Shown here one piece after another: positions 18,847-30,868 of a DNA stretch of 64,000 nt. Positions within the stretch are counted from its first letter, which is position 1. Each line of letters begins with the position of its first letter. The notes under the pieces are model-generated. The model saw only the letters and a list, made by a program, of their open reading frames with translations. It searched no databases and had not been told where the DNA came from. The translations under genes and the position numbers were made by a program. This DNA is from Rhabditoides inermis. Taxonomy: Eukaryota; Nematoda; Chromadorea; Rhabditida; Rhabditidae. The DNA is taken from positions 96,001-160,000 of the forward strand of contig CAWZYM010000011.1 in the NCBI GenBank assembly GCA_963966185.1, in the 5' to 3' direction.

Positions 18847-21800
18847 ATGTCATCCTTAGCATTGTACGGAACAGAGTTTGCCGAGTTGGATGATGAAGAC
18901 CGTAAGTTTTTTTCAACTTTATTGTATTCAACACAACTGTGTTCTCTTCGAATTTCAATTATCAGGGATGGTTTGCAGGCGCAGTGTCGAAGAAACCGAC
19001 TCCTATCCAGGATCAGATAGCCACCGATGAGAGAGGAAAGAGGAGGTGGGTGGAGGTTCGGTTTTTGCTCAAAACTGCAAAAGACAAGAGCAGTGTTTAC
19101 CTCAACGAGTTGTTATTGTCCAGGTTCCACGGCGCGTTCACTGGTGGTTTCTCGGCGGGATATTTCAACACTGTCGGCACAAAACAGGGTTGGTCAGTTT
19201 CACATGTTGCGAAAGAGTGTGTTTCCTGGCATGCATCGCCGCTCAGTTGTGTGAGACTTGTGGCCGTGTGGCGCAATGGATAACGCGTCTGCCTACGGAG
19301 CAGAAGATTGCAGGTTCGATCCCTGCCATGGTCGTATCTTTTTGCGGTTTTCAAATTCAAAGAAACACTAATTTAGAGATAAAATGTATTCATGTGTTTA
19401 CTCTTATCACATTTTTTAATTTGTTTTAGTGATTTTTAACACATGTTTATAGGCTGGACTCCGCAAGAGTTCCGCTCGTCTCGCGATGACCGCTCGAACC
19501 GGGATCGCATGCGAGCCGAGGACTTCATGGATGATGAGGTAGATTGATGTTATTGATTGATTGATTATGTGATTAAGTGATATCTTTTTTGTTATAGGAT
19601 CTGGGCGAGTTTGGCATAGCGCAACGCAAGATCCGACAGACGACTCAGTTTGGCGGAGGAGAGGGTGGGTCGGTAGTGTATTGTGTATCGTGGAAGTTGG
19701 GATTGCGGGGTGGTGAAGTCGCGATTGTTAGTTTTACGTGACGGCATGCGTAAATCAGTCAAACATGGTATTTCTTATGAGGAAAGGGAGTGGGTTGGAC
19801 ACTGTTGTACGATGAATCCCTCAACGGCATGTCTATATGTACAGTTGTTTATGCCCTGTTCAGGTCTGAAGCGGGGCGCGCTGGCGTGGGAGCGCGGCCC
19901 GACGTCGTCGTCCACCGCCGCCGGAGACATTCTCGCCATGCAGCTGGAGAAGATGATCCGGCCAGTGAGGTGGGGGAAGATTTGCATTGATTGTGATTGA
20001 TTGTACTAGATGTGGTCCGTCGAAATATACTTTTGGGTAGCGTTTTGGAGTTGTTTCTCAGTGCAGGCGAGGTCAGACTCGGTTATGTATCATAAAGCGA
20101 GGCACTTTCTGAGGATCTTTCGGGGCATCTTTCTGAGGGTGGGCGGTGGGCGCGCGTTCTGAGATCTTTCTGAGGGTCTTTTGCCAGCAAAAGTTGAATC
20201 TGACTTCTACTTGAGCTGCGAAGGGAGTTCGGAAGAGTATGGGTGAGCGCTAATGTGATTGTGTGATTGCAGCGACTCGATCGGTGTGCGTCTGCTGAAG
20301 CAGATGGGCTGGCGACAGGGCCGCGGGGTGGGCCTGGCCACTGCTAGGAAGGGGAGGAGGGGTAAGTGAGTGGGTAACGTCTTCTGATCTTGAAGCCATT
20401 TTGAAGTGGAGACGTTGAGACGCGAGGGGAGTTTCGATTAGACTGATCGATACGTTCACAGCTCGCTTCGAAACCAGATCAAGGGCGCTTTACAATTTGA
20501 ATAGGATTTTTGATAAAGTAGAGGTCAGACTTAACGTTTGCCCCACCCGCAGAAAGATCCTCAGAAAGTGATTTTTTTTGTATCATAAAGCGGTTTTTGA
20601 TACATGATCGAGTCTGACCTCGCTTTTGTAGACGAGGACGAGGAGGACGCGCGGCAGAGGGCGCGGGTGGCGGGAGCGACGGATCACATGACACTCGACG
20701 ACGAGGAGGCGGTGCAGCTGCGGCCGGTGGGGGAGGGGGAGGAGAGAGGGGGGAGAGAGAGGGGAGAGAGAGGGGAGGGAGGGAGGGAGGGGGAGGGAGG
20801 GGGAGAGAGGGGAGCAGGGAGAGAGAGGGGGAGGGGGAGAGGGAAAGGGAGGGGGAGAGGGAGAAGGGGGAGGAAGGGAGAGAGAAAGAGATCATCATTT
20901 CAGCTGGACGGAGTGCACGGCATTGGCTACCAGGGCATTGCCGGTTCCACCGTGCTCAGCGAGCAGTTTGGCAAGCGCGAGAGCGCGCTGCGCCTGGACA
21001 AGAGAAGCCGCGGAATCAGGGGACAGGTGAGAGATGTGGATCTACGGTTCTACGGATCTACCTCTAGCTTGATCCTCAGAATACGTGTTCTCTGTGTTTT
21101 TTTTTTTTTTTTTTAACTTTTTCTTGGTTCGCTTGAAGCTCAGAATACGGTGCTCTAATCGTCTGTCTCGCTTGTTTTGAGCGCTATCGCAATAACTGAC
21201 TCTTCATTCACACACTATCGATTGATATTGATTTCTTCGACAGGCGTTTGGCGTGGGCGCGTTTGAGGAGGACGACGAGAGCGTCTACCAGGACGTCGAC
21301 CTCAGCCAGTACGACTTTGCATTGGAGGGCCCGACGGCGGGAGGGGGAGGAGATGGGCCGAAAGCCAGTGAGTGCGGGGGGGGGGAGGGGAGTTGTGTTG
21401 GGCATGTAGGTTCCGAAAGTATACGAGTATCGAGAATGAATCGAGATGGATGGGTGGTGTTCAGATAGCATACTTTGACCAGCCGATCCGAGAGCTAGTG
21501 TAATGATTAAGGAGGAGGCGTGTTATAGTTCTATTCTCGCAATGAGATGCTCTGTGGGGTAGATTAGAAGACGGAGAGTTAGCTTGCGGAAAAAAAACAT
21601 GCAAAAGAGAGAAGTTGTATAGCAATGTCGTTTTCAGACACAATCGACGCATCATTCCAACCAGCTTCCGACCGTCTGAAGCCGCGCACGTTCTATCTGC
21701 CGCCCCGACTCCCAGCCAACTTCCAGCCATACCACAAGACGCAGAAGCTCGACACGAGCAAGCTGCCCGAGGGCATCCAGCTGGCAGGGAAGGGAATGAA

Positions 21801-23096
21801 CGCCGTGCAGAGGGCAAAGTGAGGGAGGGGGGGGGGAGGGATGGTGTATCAGCTGCCATATGTGGGCATGGTGGTGGAAGAGTTGTTCGAGTTTGAGAGG
21901 AAGTTGCTGAAAGAGAGAGAGAGAGATATTATGATGCAACGGTTTCGTTTGAGGTTCTTTGGCGAGAACCGCGCGTCGGTGCTGGAGTTAGTGGGCGACG
22001 GCGACCGGAAGAAGCTGCAGCAGCGGAGGAGTCGGTGGGACCAGCGGCCGGTGGGTGGATGGGGGGATGGGAAGAAGTAGCTGTCATTGTCATCGAAACG
22101 AAACACGGAAACACCGCACTTGTTCCGAATAGCGTGCTTCGAAAAGAATGACCACTTGATCACACAAACATGCACACGATGTGGGATGTGGGATGCATGA
22201 CTAGATATGATTCCAGGACGAGTCGTCGCAGCAGCAGCAGGATTACGCGGGATCCGGGGAGTCGTCCGCCAGCCGTGTCGTCTTCCCCGACGAGCCGATG
22301 AAGCAGGCGAGATTCAAGGAGTACCTCAACTACCTCAGGAGGGGTGAGAGGGGGGAGAGAGGAGGGAGGGAGAGGGAAGTAGAGGGAGAGGAAAGGGAGA
22401 GGTGAAGTGAAAACGAGAAATAAAGGGTGGGTGCGGGGAGGAGGAGATGAGAGGGGGACAGCATGGTCACTCACTCACTTCTCGTTGGCCTCTTGGTATA
22501 TCGTGGATAGCGTAGCATGCGCGATATTAGCGGGGAGCTGGTTACGAGGAAGAGTAGAAGAGGGCTACGTGAGGAATGAAGAGTGATGTTCCCCCTTGTA
22601 GTGCTCCTCGAGCCTGCGGGAATCGAAATTATTTGTGTAACAATCACAAATATATTATTATCGTAGGTCTGGTGTACCAGCAGCCGCGCGACATGTCCAC
22701 GTGGGAGTGGGAGGCGGAGCGAGGCGAGTTTGAGGGGAAGCTGTTGCCGGCGGAGCGCGCCCTCCTGCCAGAGGTCCAGTCGAGGGCCCAACCACTCGCC
22801 CCCGCTCAGCTAGCCCTCCCGCTCAAGGAGCTGCTGCAGAGCAAGTTCGCCAAGGAAACGGGCGAGAGCTTCGCGGTGAGTGATTGGTGTGTATTCGGAT
22901 TTCACAAGAAAATGCGATGTTTATTCGGATTTGCAAATATCGATTGAATCGATTGGTGATTGATTGCAGGGCGCCGGTTCGCGCAAGGACGAGGACAAGC
23001 GGGCGGCGGTGAAGATGGGCATGTTTGGGCTGGCGACCAGGGAGCGGCATGATTGGTGAGGGGGGGGAGGGAGAGACAGAGACTGAGAGAGGGAGG

Positions 23097-23132
<36 letters not shown>

Positions 23133-24450
23133 AGAAAGAGAGAGAGAGAGAGTTTCATGCAGGTACCCGGCGTACGGCCTCGCCAAGCTGTTCAACGTGC
23201 CGCACCCGTATCCGGGCGCGACCATGGTGGGCTGTCTGCACATGCAGAGGACGCGGCCCAAGGAGACGCTCGTCAACCTCGGTCTGCCCAATACGGCCAA
23301 CGAACTGGCCATCAAGGAGGAGGAGCGGGGCAGCAGAAGGGAGAGGGAGCGGGTCGAGAAGGTGGGCAAGGGGGGGGGGGGGAGCCCGCTGCAGTTTGGA
23401 AGAAGTTGGAAGGCGGAGGGTGGAATAGGTGGGGGTTGGGAGATACTTGCTGTCTATTTCTTACCGCTTTTCTGAAAGGCTTTCTGAAACGAGTCTGTCC
23501 GCGGAGTAAGGAGCGGAAGTTATGATGATATGTTTAGATGGTGCGAGAAGATGAGAAGAAGAAGAAGCGGGATGACAGCTCAGGCGATGAGAGTGAGGAG
23601 GATGTGGTGAAGGAGGAGGTGAGTGGAGGAGGAGGAGAAGAAGGGGGAGGGAGGAGAAGAAGAAGAAGAAGAAGAAGAAGAAGAAGAAGAAGAAGAAGAA
23701 GGGAATGCAATATGGGTGTGTTTTCAGGATCTGGAGCGTCCCCCCGCCGACTTCTTTGCATGCATCTTTGGCGGTGACTCGTCGTCGGAGAGTGAAGAAG
23801 AGGAAGAGGAGGAGGAGGCGGAGAAGGAGAAGCGACTGGCGAGAGAGAGGAGGGAGAAGAGGGAGAAGGAGGAGCGACAGAGGAAGGAGGCGGCCGAGAA
23901 GAAGCAGAGAGACGAGGAGAGGAGTAGGGAGAAGAAGAAGGAGCAGAAGGAAGGAGGCGTGCAGTCTCTCACCTCATCTGGGCCGAAAAGGGATGAGGTG
24001 GAGGAGTTTGGACCCGCCCCGCCGCCTGCTGGATCCGATCCCGGTATGTATCGATTGATGTTGGAGGTATTGATTCATTGATTTGTTGATTGCAGCTCTC
24101 ACTGGATTCTCGGTTCTGCGCTACCTGAAGGACGATCTGAAGCAGAGGAAGAAGGAGAAGAAGGCGAAGAAGGACAAGGAGAGGGAGAAGGAGGAAAGGA
24201 GAAGGCGGAGCAGGAGCAGGGATCATGACAGGAGCAGGGAACATGAGAAGAAGCGGGACAAGAGCAGCAAGAAGGAGAAGGTCAGCCGAGCGCTGGTTTT
24301 TGATTTTGCGTAACGTTCTGATTTCAGAAGTCGAAGAAGGATAAGAAAGAGAAGAAGTCGAAGAAGGAAAAGAAGGAGAAGCGAGGCTCTGAGAGACGGC
24401 GGAGTGCGAGTGAGAGCAGTGGCACGGTCACTCTCTCGGACTCGGACTGA
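18847..24450 (+). CDS. GPATCH1: GPATCH1 homologue, spliceosome-associated G-patch protein
   Basis: Exons 18847-18901, 18979-19045, 19124-19188, 19453-19538, 19598-19664, 19864-19969, 20273-20361, 20632-20726, 20904-21026, 21244-21367, 21638-21818, 21954-22050, 22217-22343, 22667-22875, 22970-23055, 23163-23361, 23538-23618, 23728-24043, 24096-24280, 24328-24450 are all in phase (826 aa). Matches to GPATCH1 in order: [56 protein letters not shown]-patch [70 protein letters not shown], and a Lys/Arg/Glu/Ser tail. The G-patch would activate a DEAH helicase in splicing. TTTAG ends 2 nt before the ATG. It is the last gene of the cluster. Intron 3 carries a tRNA gene; intron 11 has a TTTGAG acceptor. 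I find no AATAAA soon after the stop. Confidence 0.93.
19262..19334 (+). tRNA. tRNA-Arg (anticodon ACG) inside a GPATCH1 intron
   Basis: 73 nt: acceptor stem GGCCGTG pairs with CATGGTC (two G-T pairs), D-arm TGGCGCAATGGATAACGC, anticodon stem TCTGC/GCAGA around loop CTACGGA, so anticodon ACG (Arg, read as ICG), T-arm GCAGGTTCGATCCCTGC, discriminator G. A and B boxes are intact and no intron is present. It lies on the same strand as the host gene in intron 19189-19452. Confidence 0.93.
20070..20215 (+). repeat. Dispersed repeat R6, copy 2
   Basis: Begins GAGGTCAGACTCGG, then GCACTTTCTGAGGATCTTTC and AAAGTTGAATCTGA; matches 8660-8800. It lies in a GPATCH1 intron. Confidence 0.7.
20515..20640 (-). 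repeat. Dispersed repeat R6, inverted copy 3
   Basis: Contains AGAAAGATCCTCAGAAAGTG and TGTATCATAAAGC, bounded by GAGGTCAGACTT at the left and AGTCTGACCTCGC at the right, so the ends are terminal inverted repeats. Its right end abuts the acceptor of the exon at 20632, supplying the TTTTGTAG. Confidence 0.65.
21125..21215 (+). repeat. Dispersed repeat R5, partial copy
   Basis: GGTTCGCTTGAAGCTCAGAATACGGTGC and following bases match the better preserved copies at 43546-43672 and 57180-57306. It lies in a GPATCH1 intron. Confidence 0.6.
23654..23700 (+). repeat. (AAG)n microsatellite
   Basis: About 15 AAG units in the GPATCH1 intron 23619-23727, next to Glu/Lys-coding exons of similar composition. 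Confidence 0.95.
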
Positions 24451-27286
24451 ACATCATGTGATTATCATGTGATTATCGTTTATTCCACTTGTCGTTGTTA
24501 TTGTTGATTGGGTTTAAGTATGAAAAGATAAAGTAATTTATGAGCCTTTCACGCAGTTGGTTGGTGATGATGTGTGACGTGTGAATGATTGGAAGATGGA
24601 ACGTTGTGTGATGATGCTTTTGTTCACGTGTGCTACGCTGTCTCGTGATGATGATGGTGGTTTGGTTGCTTTGTAGGCAGAAGTGGCGAGTGTGAGTCAG
24701 GGTCTTGCGTTGCCGCTGCAGAGAAGAATGGTAGTGGAATTGTGGAATGAGCAATGCACGCCTGTCAGCGAATTGTAACTTGTGTGCCGTCCTTCCTTTC
24801 AGGATGTGAGAAAACTGAAATGTCTAGTCTTCGTAGTGGTAGTCAGTCGTCTAGTTTCACTCGTATCAATGTCTTCCGCACGTAGAAAGTGTTGTTGAAG
24901 TTGTGAGGCGCATAGATCATGTCATGAATGGAATGATGGAATGGGGTCGCATATCGTTTTTGACCTGCGCCCTCCGTCGAGAGCACGCAACCTTTAAAGA
25001 TCTCCTATGCTGGGGGGTGATACGCTGATATGGATATATGGGATGGGATAGGATAAGGGGGGGGGGGCGTGGCAGTTGGATGGGAACCTGATCCTGCCTT
25101 GTGGACAGTGCGTTCCATGTAGCTGCCGATGCTTTACGAGCAGAAGTTAAGGAGATCACTTTCTAGCCGACTGCCCACTGATTTATGCTGATGGATGTTT
25201 CCACATCGCTCCTTCGCTTGCTCATTCACTGGCGGTTCTTTCGCTAGTCGTGTCTTTCTTGTTTTTGATGTCATGCCCTTGTTTGTAGTACTTGTGTGTC
25301 GTTGACATAGGTGCAATGTTCGGCGAATGTGTATTCTTGTGATAGAGCGGAGGGATTCCCCCGTACCTTACACCTGTCTCCATTGTCTGGTTCTGATAGG
25401 TGGTTGGGGGATGGTGGTTCAATGAGTGTCGCATCATTCTAGTCGCACGATCAGCCGTACGTGATATGGTCCGTTTCTCCGGGGCTAGCCGTGTGTCGCG
25501 GACACGGATGGTCCCACTGCGCCGCCGCTGATCGGCCGTCATTTATCACTATCACTATTGTGATCGTTATCCACCCGTCGCCGTCGTCGCCGTCTCTCGC
25601 TTCGCCACGCTCTCTCGCCACTGCGTATCCATATCGGGTGGATCAGTCAGCTTGAATGTGGTGTGGAGTGTGTGTCGATACATTCTCAACCGCCTTCGTG
25701 ATTCGTACAGTCATTGTCTCGAACTTTTCTCCATCGACTGCTGCATAGGTATGTCATCGTCGGCATATGCTTGAACACTTGAACTGCACGATTCGCTGAG
25801 CTTGACACGATTCAGCGTTTATTGTGTTCGACGAATAGATAGAGTGATAGAGAGATATCTATGATCAACCCATATCACGTGCTGCTTCCCAGCTGAACGC
25901 TGAACGGTCCTAGAAGAAACTGAAAAATATTCCGAGGTCGGACGTATGGTAGCGTGATTTCCACTAGGAGCACGTGCCACCAACAACAAATGAGTGTTCG
26001 AACGGTGATGTATTGTTAGAAGTGTGCAACATGCTGAAACTAAAACAGGACGCTGCCAGTGTCCAGTGAGTGGAAGTGTATTTATTGGTAGCCGATAAGA
26101 CGACCGATACGGTGTCTATGACTATGTGCTACTGTGACATGTCACTGCAACTATCTCCACCTATTTTACGTTTGCTCTATCCTATATTTCATCCTCACAA
26201 TACGCTGGTTCACTCGCAGCATATTTTCCCGACATCTTTGCTATAAGATCGTTCGCATCGCGATCTATTTCAGAAAAAAATTAAGCAGACTTTCACCTAT
26301 AAAATAACTCAAATAGAAATGAATATATTTTCATGAAAATTTTACAGTAGGATCATCCTGTCTCCATTCCTTAGATTGTCTTCAGCGATTTTTGATTGAT
26401 TCCGTTTCATGTTAATGTTTGTTAAAAACCGATTAATATATATACATTTTTTGGTCGTTAGTCGTTATAGGGATTGCCGCAGAATTTTGCGTTTATTACC
26501 GTACTACCGAATTCGCATAATATGCTCGCCTGTCTGACCGACTGATAATGCACATGCTGTGAAAAGGGGGGATACCCAACGATCACTGGTGTCACTGGTT
26601 TCTACAAAAATCCGCGCATCAGTTTCGCAAGGTCGCTTTACAGTACACATACGTGCCATTTGACGCCTGATGTCACGATGTCAACGCCTTTTTCGCTGCT
26701 CCTTTCAGCGAAGCAGAGATAGAATGCGTAGATATACTATAAATAAATCATACCGTCGGGTCACAATGCCGTCGTCTTTTTCTACCACCCTTTCGTCACT
26801 TTTGCGCGAAAATGATCGTTTTTTTTCGATCCTGTGTCCGTTCATTTTCGCGCAGTTCACCGAGTCGACTGGTTGTTCGGACAGGTAGAGCTACACCTTG
26901 CACGCCTCCTCCCTGAAAAAAAATGAGATCGTCGCGCATTCGCTTTTTCGCCGATCGTTTCAGAATGACGTTTAGCGTCGGCAGATTTGGCTGATTTATG
27001 AACTTGATCTCATGGTCTTCACCGGGCTCTCTCTATGTGCGCGCCTACGCTGTACCGCTGCTCAGTGGTTGCACAGAGACACGGCCTGCCTCTCGGATAT
27101 GTATCTGTCCACAGTCCACAGTACGGCCGATCGCTTTGTCCACTGTCATTGTTTACAGACATTTCATAACGCATCCTTGTGGTGTAATGAATTCAACTTA
27201 ATTAATTTTAATCGCGCGTTATTTCGTGTTCGCGTGTTATGATGATTTGATATTATGATTATCCTGGATGCTCTTCCAGAAAGAGA
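24451..27286. other. 2.8 kb intergenic region upstream of the VGLUT-like gene
   Basis: No convincing exon on either strand. It includes a G-run near 25049, generally mixed AT-rich sequence, and CTCTTCCAG ending at 27279, 7 nt before the transporter ATG. Probably the GPATCH1 3' UTR followed by the transporter's promoter and outron; I see no further feature. Confidence 0.5.
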
Positions 27287-27633
27287 ATGGGCGGCGCATG
27301 GAGATCCGTGCGACGAGCCGCCTCCAGCACAGCTGATAGAGTCAGGTACGGTAGACGGTAGTTGGGGTACTGTAGTCACGCGTATACTGTTACTGTAGCG
27401 ATAATACAGTGATACTTTAGGCAAGTCGTGTCGTCGAAGCAGTGGGAGCACAGAGAGCAACTGCACACTCTTACTGAGTCGAATGTGAGTTGGTATCGAT
27501 TGGTTTACGCGTATTGGTTTTGAATAATTGATTGATTGTTCTTGGATTCAGTCATTTAATGAATGATATGTGATCTGTAATTTGTGATTGTCTGCAATCA
27601 CTGTCACTCGCCATACTGTAGTATGTAGCGCCG

Positions 27634-27672
<39 letters not shown>

Positions 27673-27954
27673 GGCAAATTTGCCTTCCCACTACCTCAAG
27701 CTTACTCCGATTATGACGGTTGCGAAGTGATAGTCAGTAGGTGTCCACAGCCGACCGAAGACCACCACGAGCCACAGGACACATTCTCGTAGCGTCTCTT
27801 TCTCTCGTCTGGCGAACTTCCGCCTTCCCATTTGTACATTCTTCACATCTCTCCACTAGCTCTGTTCCGAGCGTGATTGACTACTGTGTGTCCGCTTTTC
27901 GATGGTTGATCACTGTCCTGATTGATTTACACACTTCACTATCGACTCTTTCAT

Positions 27955-28040
<86 letters not shown>

Positions 28041-28996
28041 CAATTTATATCTCTTGCTAGCGCGGCACAGTTTAGTGGGACAACAAGAATGTGTCCATAA
28101 ACTTGGAAAGCGGAAGAGAAAAAAAAGCGATATGAGCGTCTTTGCAGGTATTCTTCTTGCGAAAAATCCGATGGCAGATATCGCTGCTGGGCATGATGGG
28201 TTTCATGATCTCGTTCGCTATCAGGTGGGCGGAGCCCTAAGAGGCGGGGCCTGACGTGAACTTCCTTGCAGGTGTAACTTTGCCGTGTCCAAGACGCGCA
28301 TGGTCAGCAACTTCACCGACGCCTATGGGGAGGTTCATGTGAGTGGGAGGGTGACGACATGTATGAGAAGCAGTGAAATGTGAAAGGAAAGCATGAACAC
28401 AAAAACATATTCGGCCTCTTTTATAGCTATCTCAGCTATCTCTGCTGTAAAGTGAACGATTGTGGGCCCAGAGTTATTGAAATACCTTTCGTATGCTGGA
28501 AAGGTTGAGCGCGGATTCATTGCACGTCATGCTCATGAGTTTGACAACGTCGTAGACGATAGTTGCAAATATGTATCAACTCAACTCAAATCAAATTAAA
28601 TACTTCGTTCGGTTTGGCTATTTCATGATCTTATGTATTCGAATATGTACAAAAACCGTATATAATAGCGTGTTCTGATGTTTCTTCGATGAGAGGATCT
28701 TTTGCCAGCAAGCCAGCACATATTTAACATGACACATGACCTCTAATTTCAGGAGGCCAAGTTCAAGTGGTCGCCGACGGAGCTGGGCATACTTGAGTCT
28801 TCGTTCTTCTACGGCTACGCGGCGTCGCAGGTGCCGGCCGGACTGCTCGCCGCCAAGTTCGCGCCCAATCAGTGCGTCCCTCTCTCCCCCTCTCACCCCC
28901 TCTCTCCCTCTCTCTCCTTCCCACTCTCTCTCCCCTCTCTTTTCCCTCTCTCTCCTCCCTCTCTCTCCCTCTTTCTCCCTCTCTCTCCTCTCTCTT

Positions 28997-29040
<44 letters not shown>

Positions 29041-30826
29041 TCCCCCTCTCCCCCTCTCTCTCTCCCTCTCTCTGTCCCTCTCTCTCTTTCTCTCTCTCTC
29101 TGTCCCTCTCCCTCTACCCCCTCCCTCCAGCCTTCTCCTCTGGGGCGTGCTGATCGCCTCGCTCACAAACATCTCCACCGGCTTCGCGCTCGCCTACCAC
29201 CCCTTCACCGACTACGCCGTCATGGTCATGCAGGTCGTGCAGGGACTCGCGTTGGTGAGTGGGCGGGGCTGAGAGGGGCGGGGCTTGAAGAATTTCACTT
29301 GTAGAACATCCTACTAGTGTTATGAGACAAGGGGGCGGCGGAACTTGGAGAACTTCACCTGTAGGACATACATACTAGTAGCCTTGAGAGCTAGAAGATT
29401 GATTGGGCGGGGCTTAGATGGGCGGAGCCAACGATCGTTTCCAGGGCGTGATCTACCCGGCGATGCACGGCGTGTGGCGACACTGGGCGCCGCCTCTTGA
29501 GAGATCCAAGTTGGCGACTACAACCTTCACTGGCAGGTAGGAGGGACCTCTCTCTCCTCTCTCTCTCTCCTCTCTCTCTCCTCTCTCTCTCCTCTCTCTC
29601 TCCTCTCTCTCTCTCCTCTCTCTCTCCTCTCTCTCCTTTCTCTCCCTTTCTCTCTCTTTCCTCTCTTTCTCTCTCTCTCTCTCTCAACCCTGCCCGTTCA
29701 GCTACTGTGGTGTGATGGTCGGCCTGCCTCTCTCAGCCGCACTGGTTTCCTACGTACACTGGGAGGCGCCCTTCCACTTCTTTGGTACGTCAAATGTCCG
29801 GCTAAATGTTTGTCTCACTCAAACTCAATTGTGCGAACTTGTGTTGTGTGTAGACCTCAAGACCATGAGGTGCGCATTGTTCATAACTATTTGAGACGTT
29901 TTGGTACGTCCGCTCTTTCGAATATTCATTTGTGGACAGATATGAAGATATGATGTTATGAATGCCACTCTCCTTGACTTTGTCGTTCAAATCGTAGGAG
30001 AACAGATGGGGCAGGCATTTAGTAAACATAAATCAACTACGTATAGCAATCTCCTTTTGAGCACACGTATTCCAGGTGTGATGGGCATATTCTGGTGTCT
30101 CGTGTGGTATGTGCTCACTTCGAGGACGCCGGCGGATAACAGGTAAGGAGCGGGAGAGAGAGAGAAAGAGAAAGAGAGAGGGGGAGAGAGAGAGAGAGGG
30201 AGAGAGAGAGAGAGAGAAGAGGAGAGAGAGACCCTCTCCAGATTCATCTCATCCGAAGAGCGCACGTTCATCACGGAGAAGGTCGGCCACGTCGCCACCG
30301 GCAACATGACGGTCAGTGTGCAAATCGATATCGATTTTTCCCGGTATTCGTTTTCTTGCCGACATCTTTGACTGTACACGATGTTTGTGCCTGAAATACG
30401 AACCGAACTCTCTCTCTCTCCTCTCTCTCATCTCAAATCGACCTGTAGTTTTTGTTCTGTACTCATTGGATCAGGAAACGATAAGGAAACGGTTTCTGGC
30501 AGCTCACCACGGTGTCGCGGCGCGGAATAGTGATAATATTACATACTTCATGGTTTCATGGTTTCATGGCAATGCTTCCAGCTGACCACCGTGCCCTGGC
30601 GCAGCATCCTGCTCTCCCTGCCGAACTGGTCGATCATCGTGTGCAACTTCTGCCGCAACTGGACATTCTACCTGCTGATGAGCAACCAGCTCACCTACAT
30701 GAAGGACGTACTGCACATGGACATCAGAAACGTGCGTTTTTTCAGTCTGGCATGACTCTCTTTCTCTCTCTTCTCTCCTTTCCCCCTCTCTCTCCCTCTC
30801 TCTGTCTTTATTTCTCTTTCTTTCTT

Positions 30827-30868
<42 letters not shown>

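Noticed and set aside
24451..27286. A separate gene in the long intergenic region
   Set aside because: Short open frames only, with no phase-consistent exon chain and no recognisable protein.
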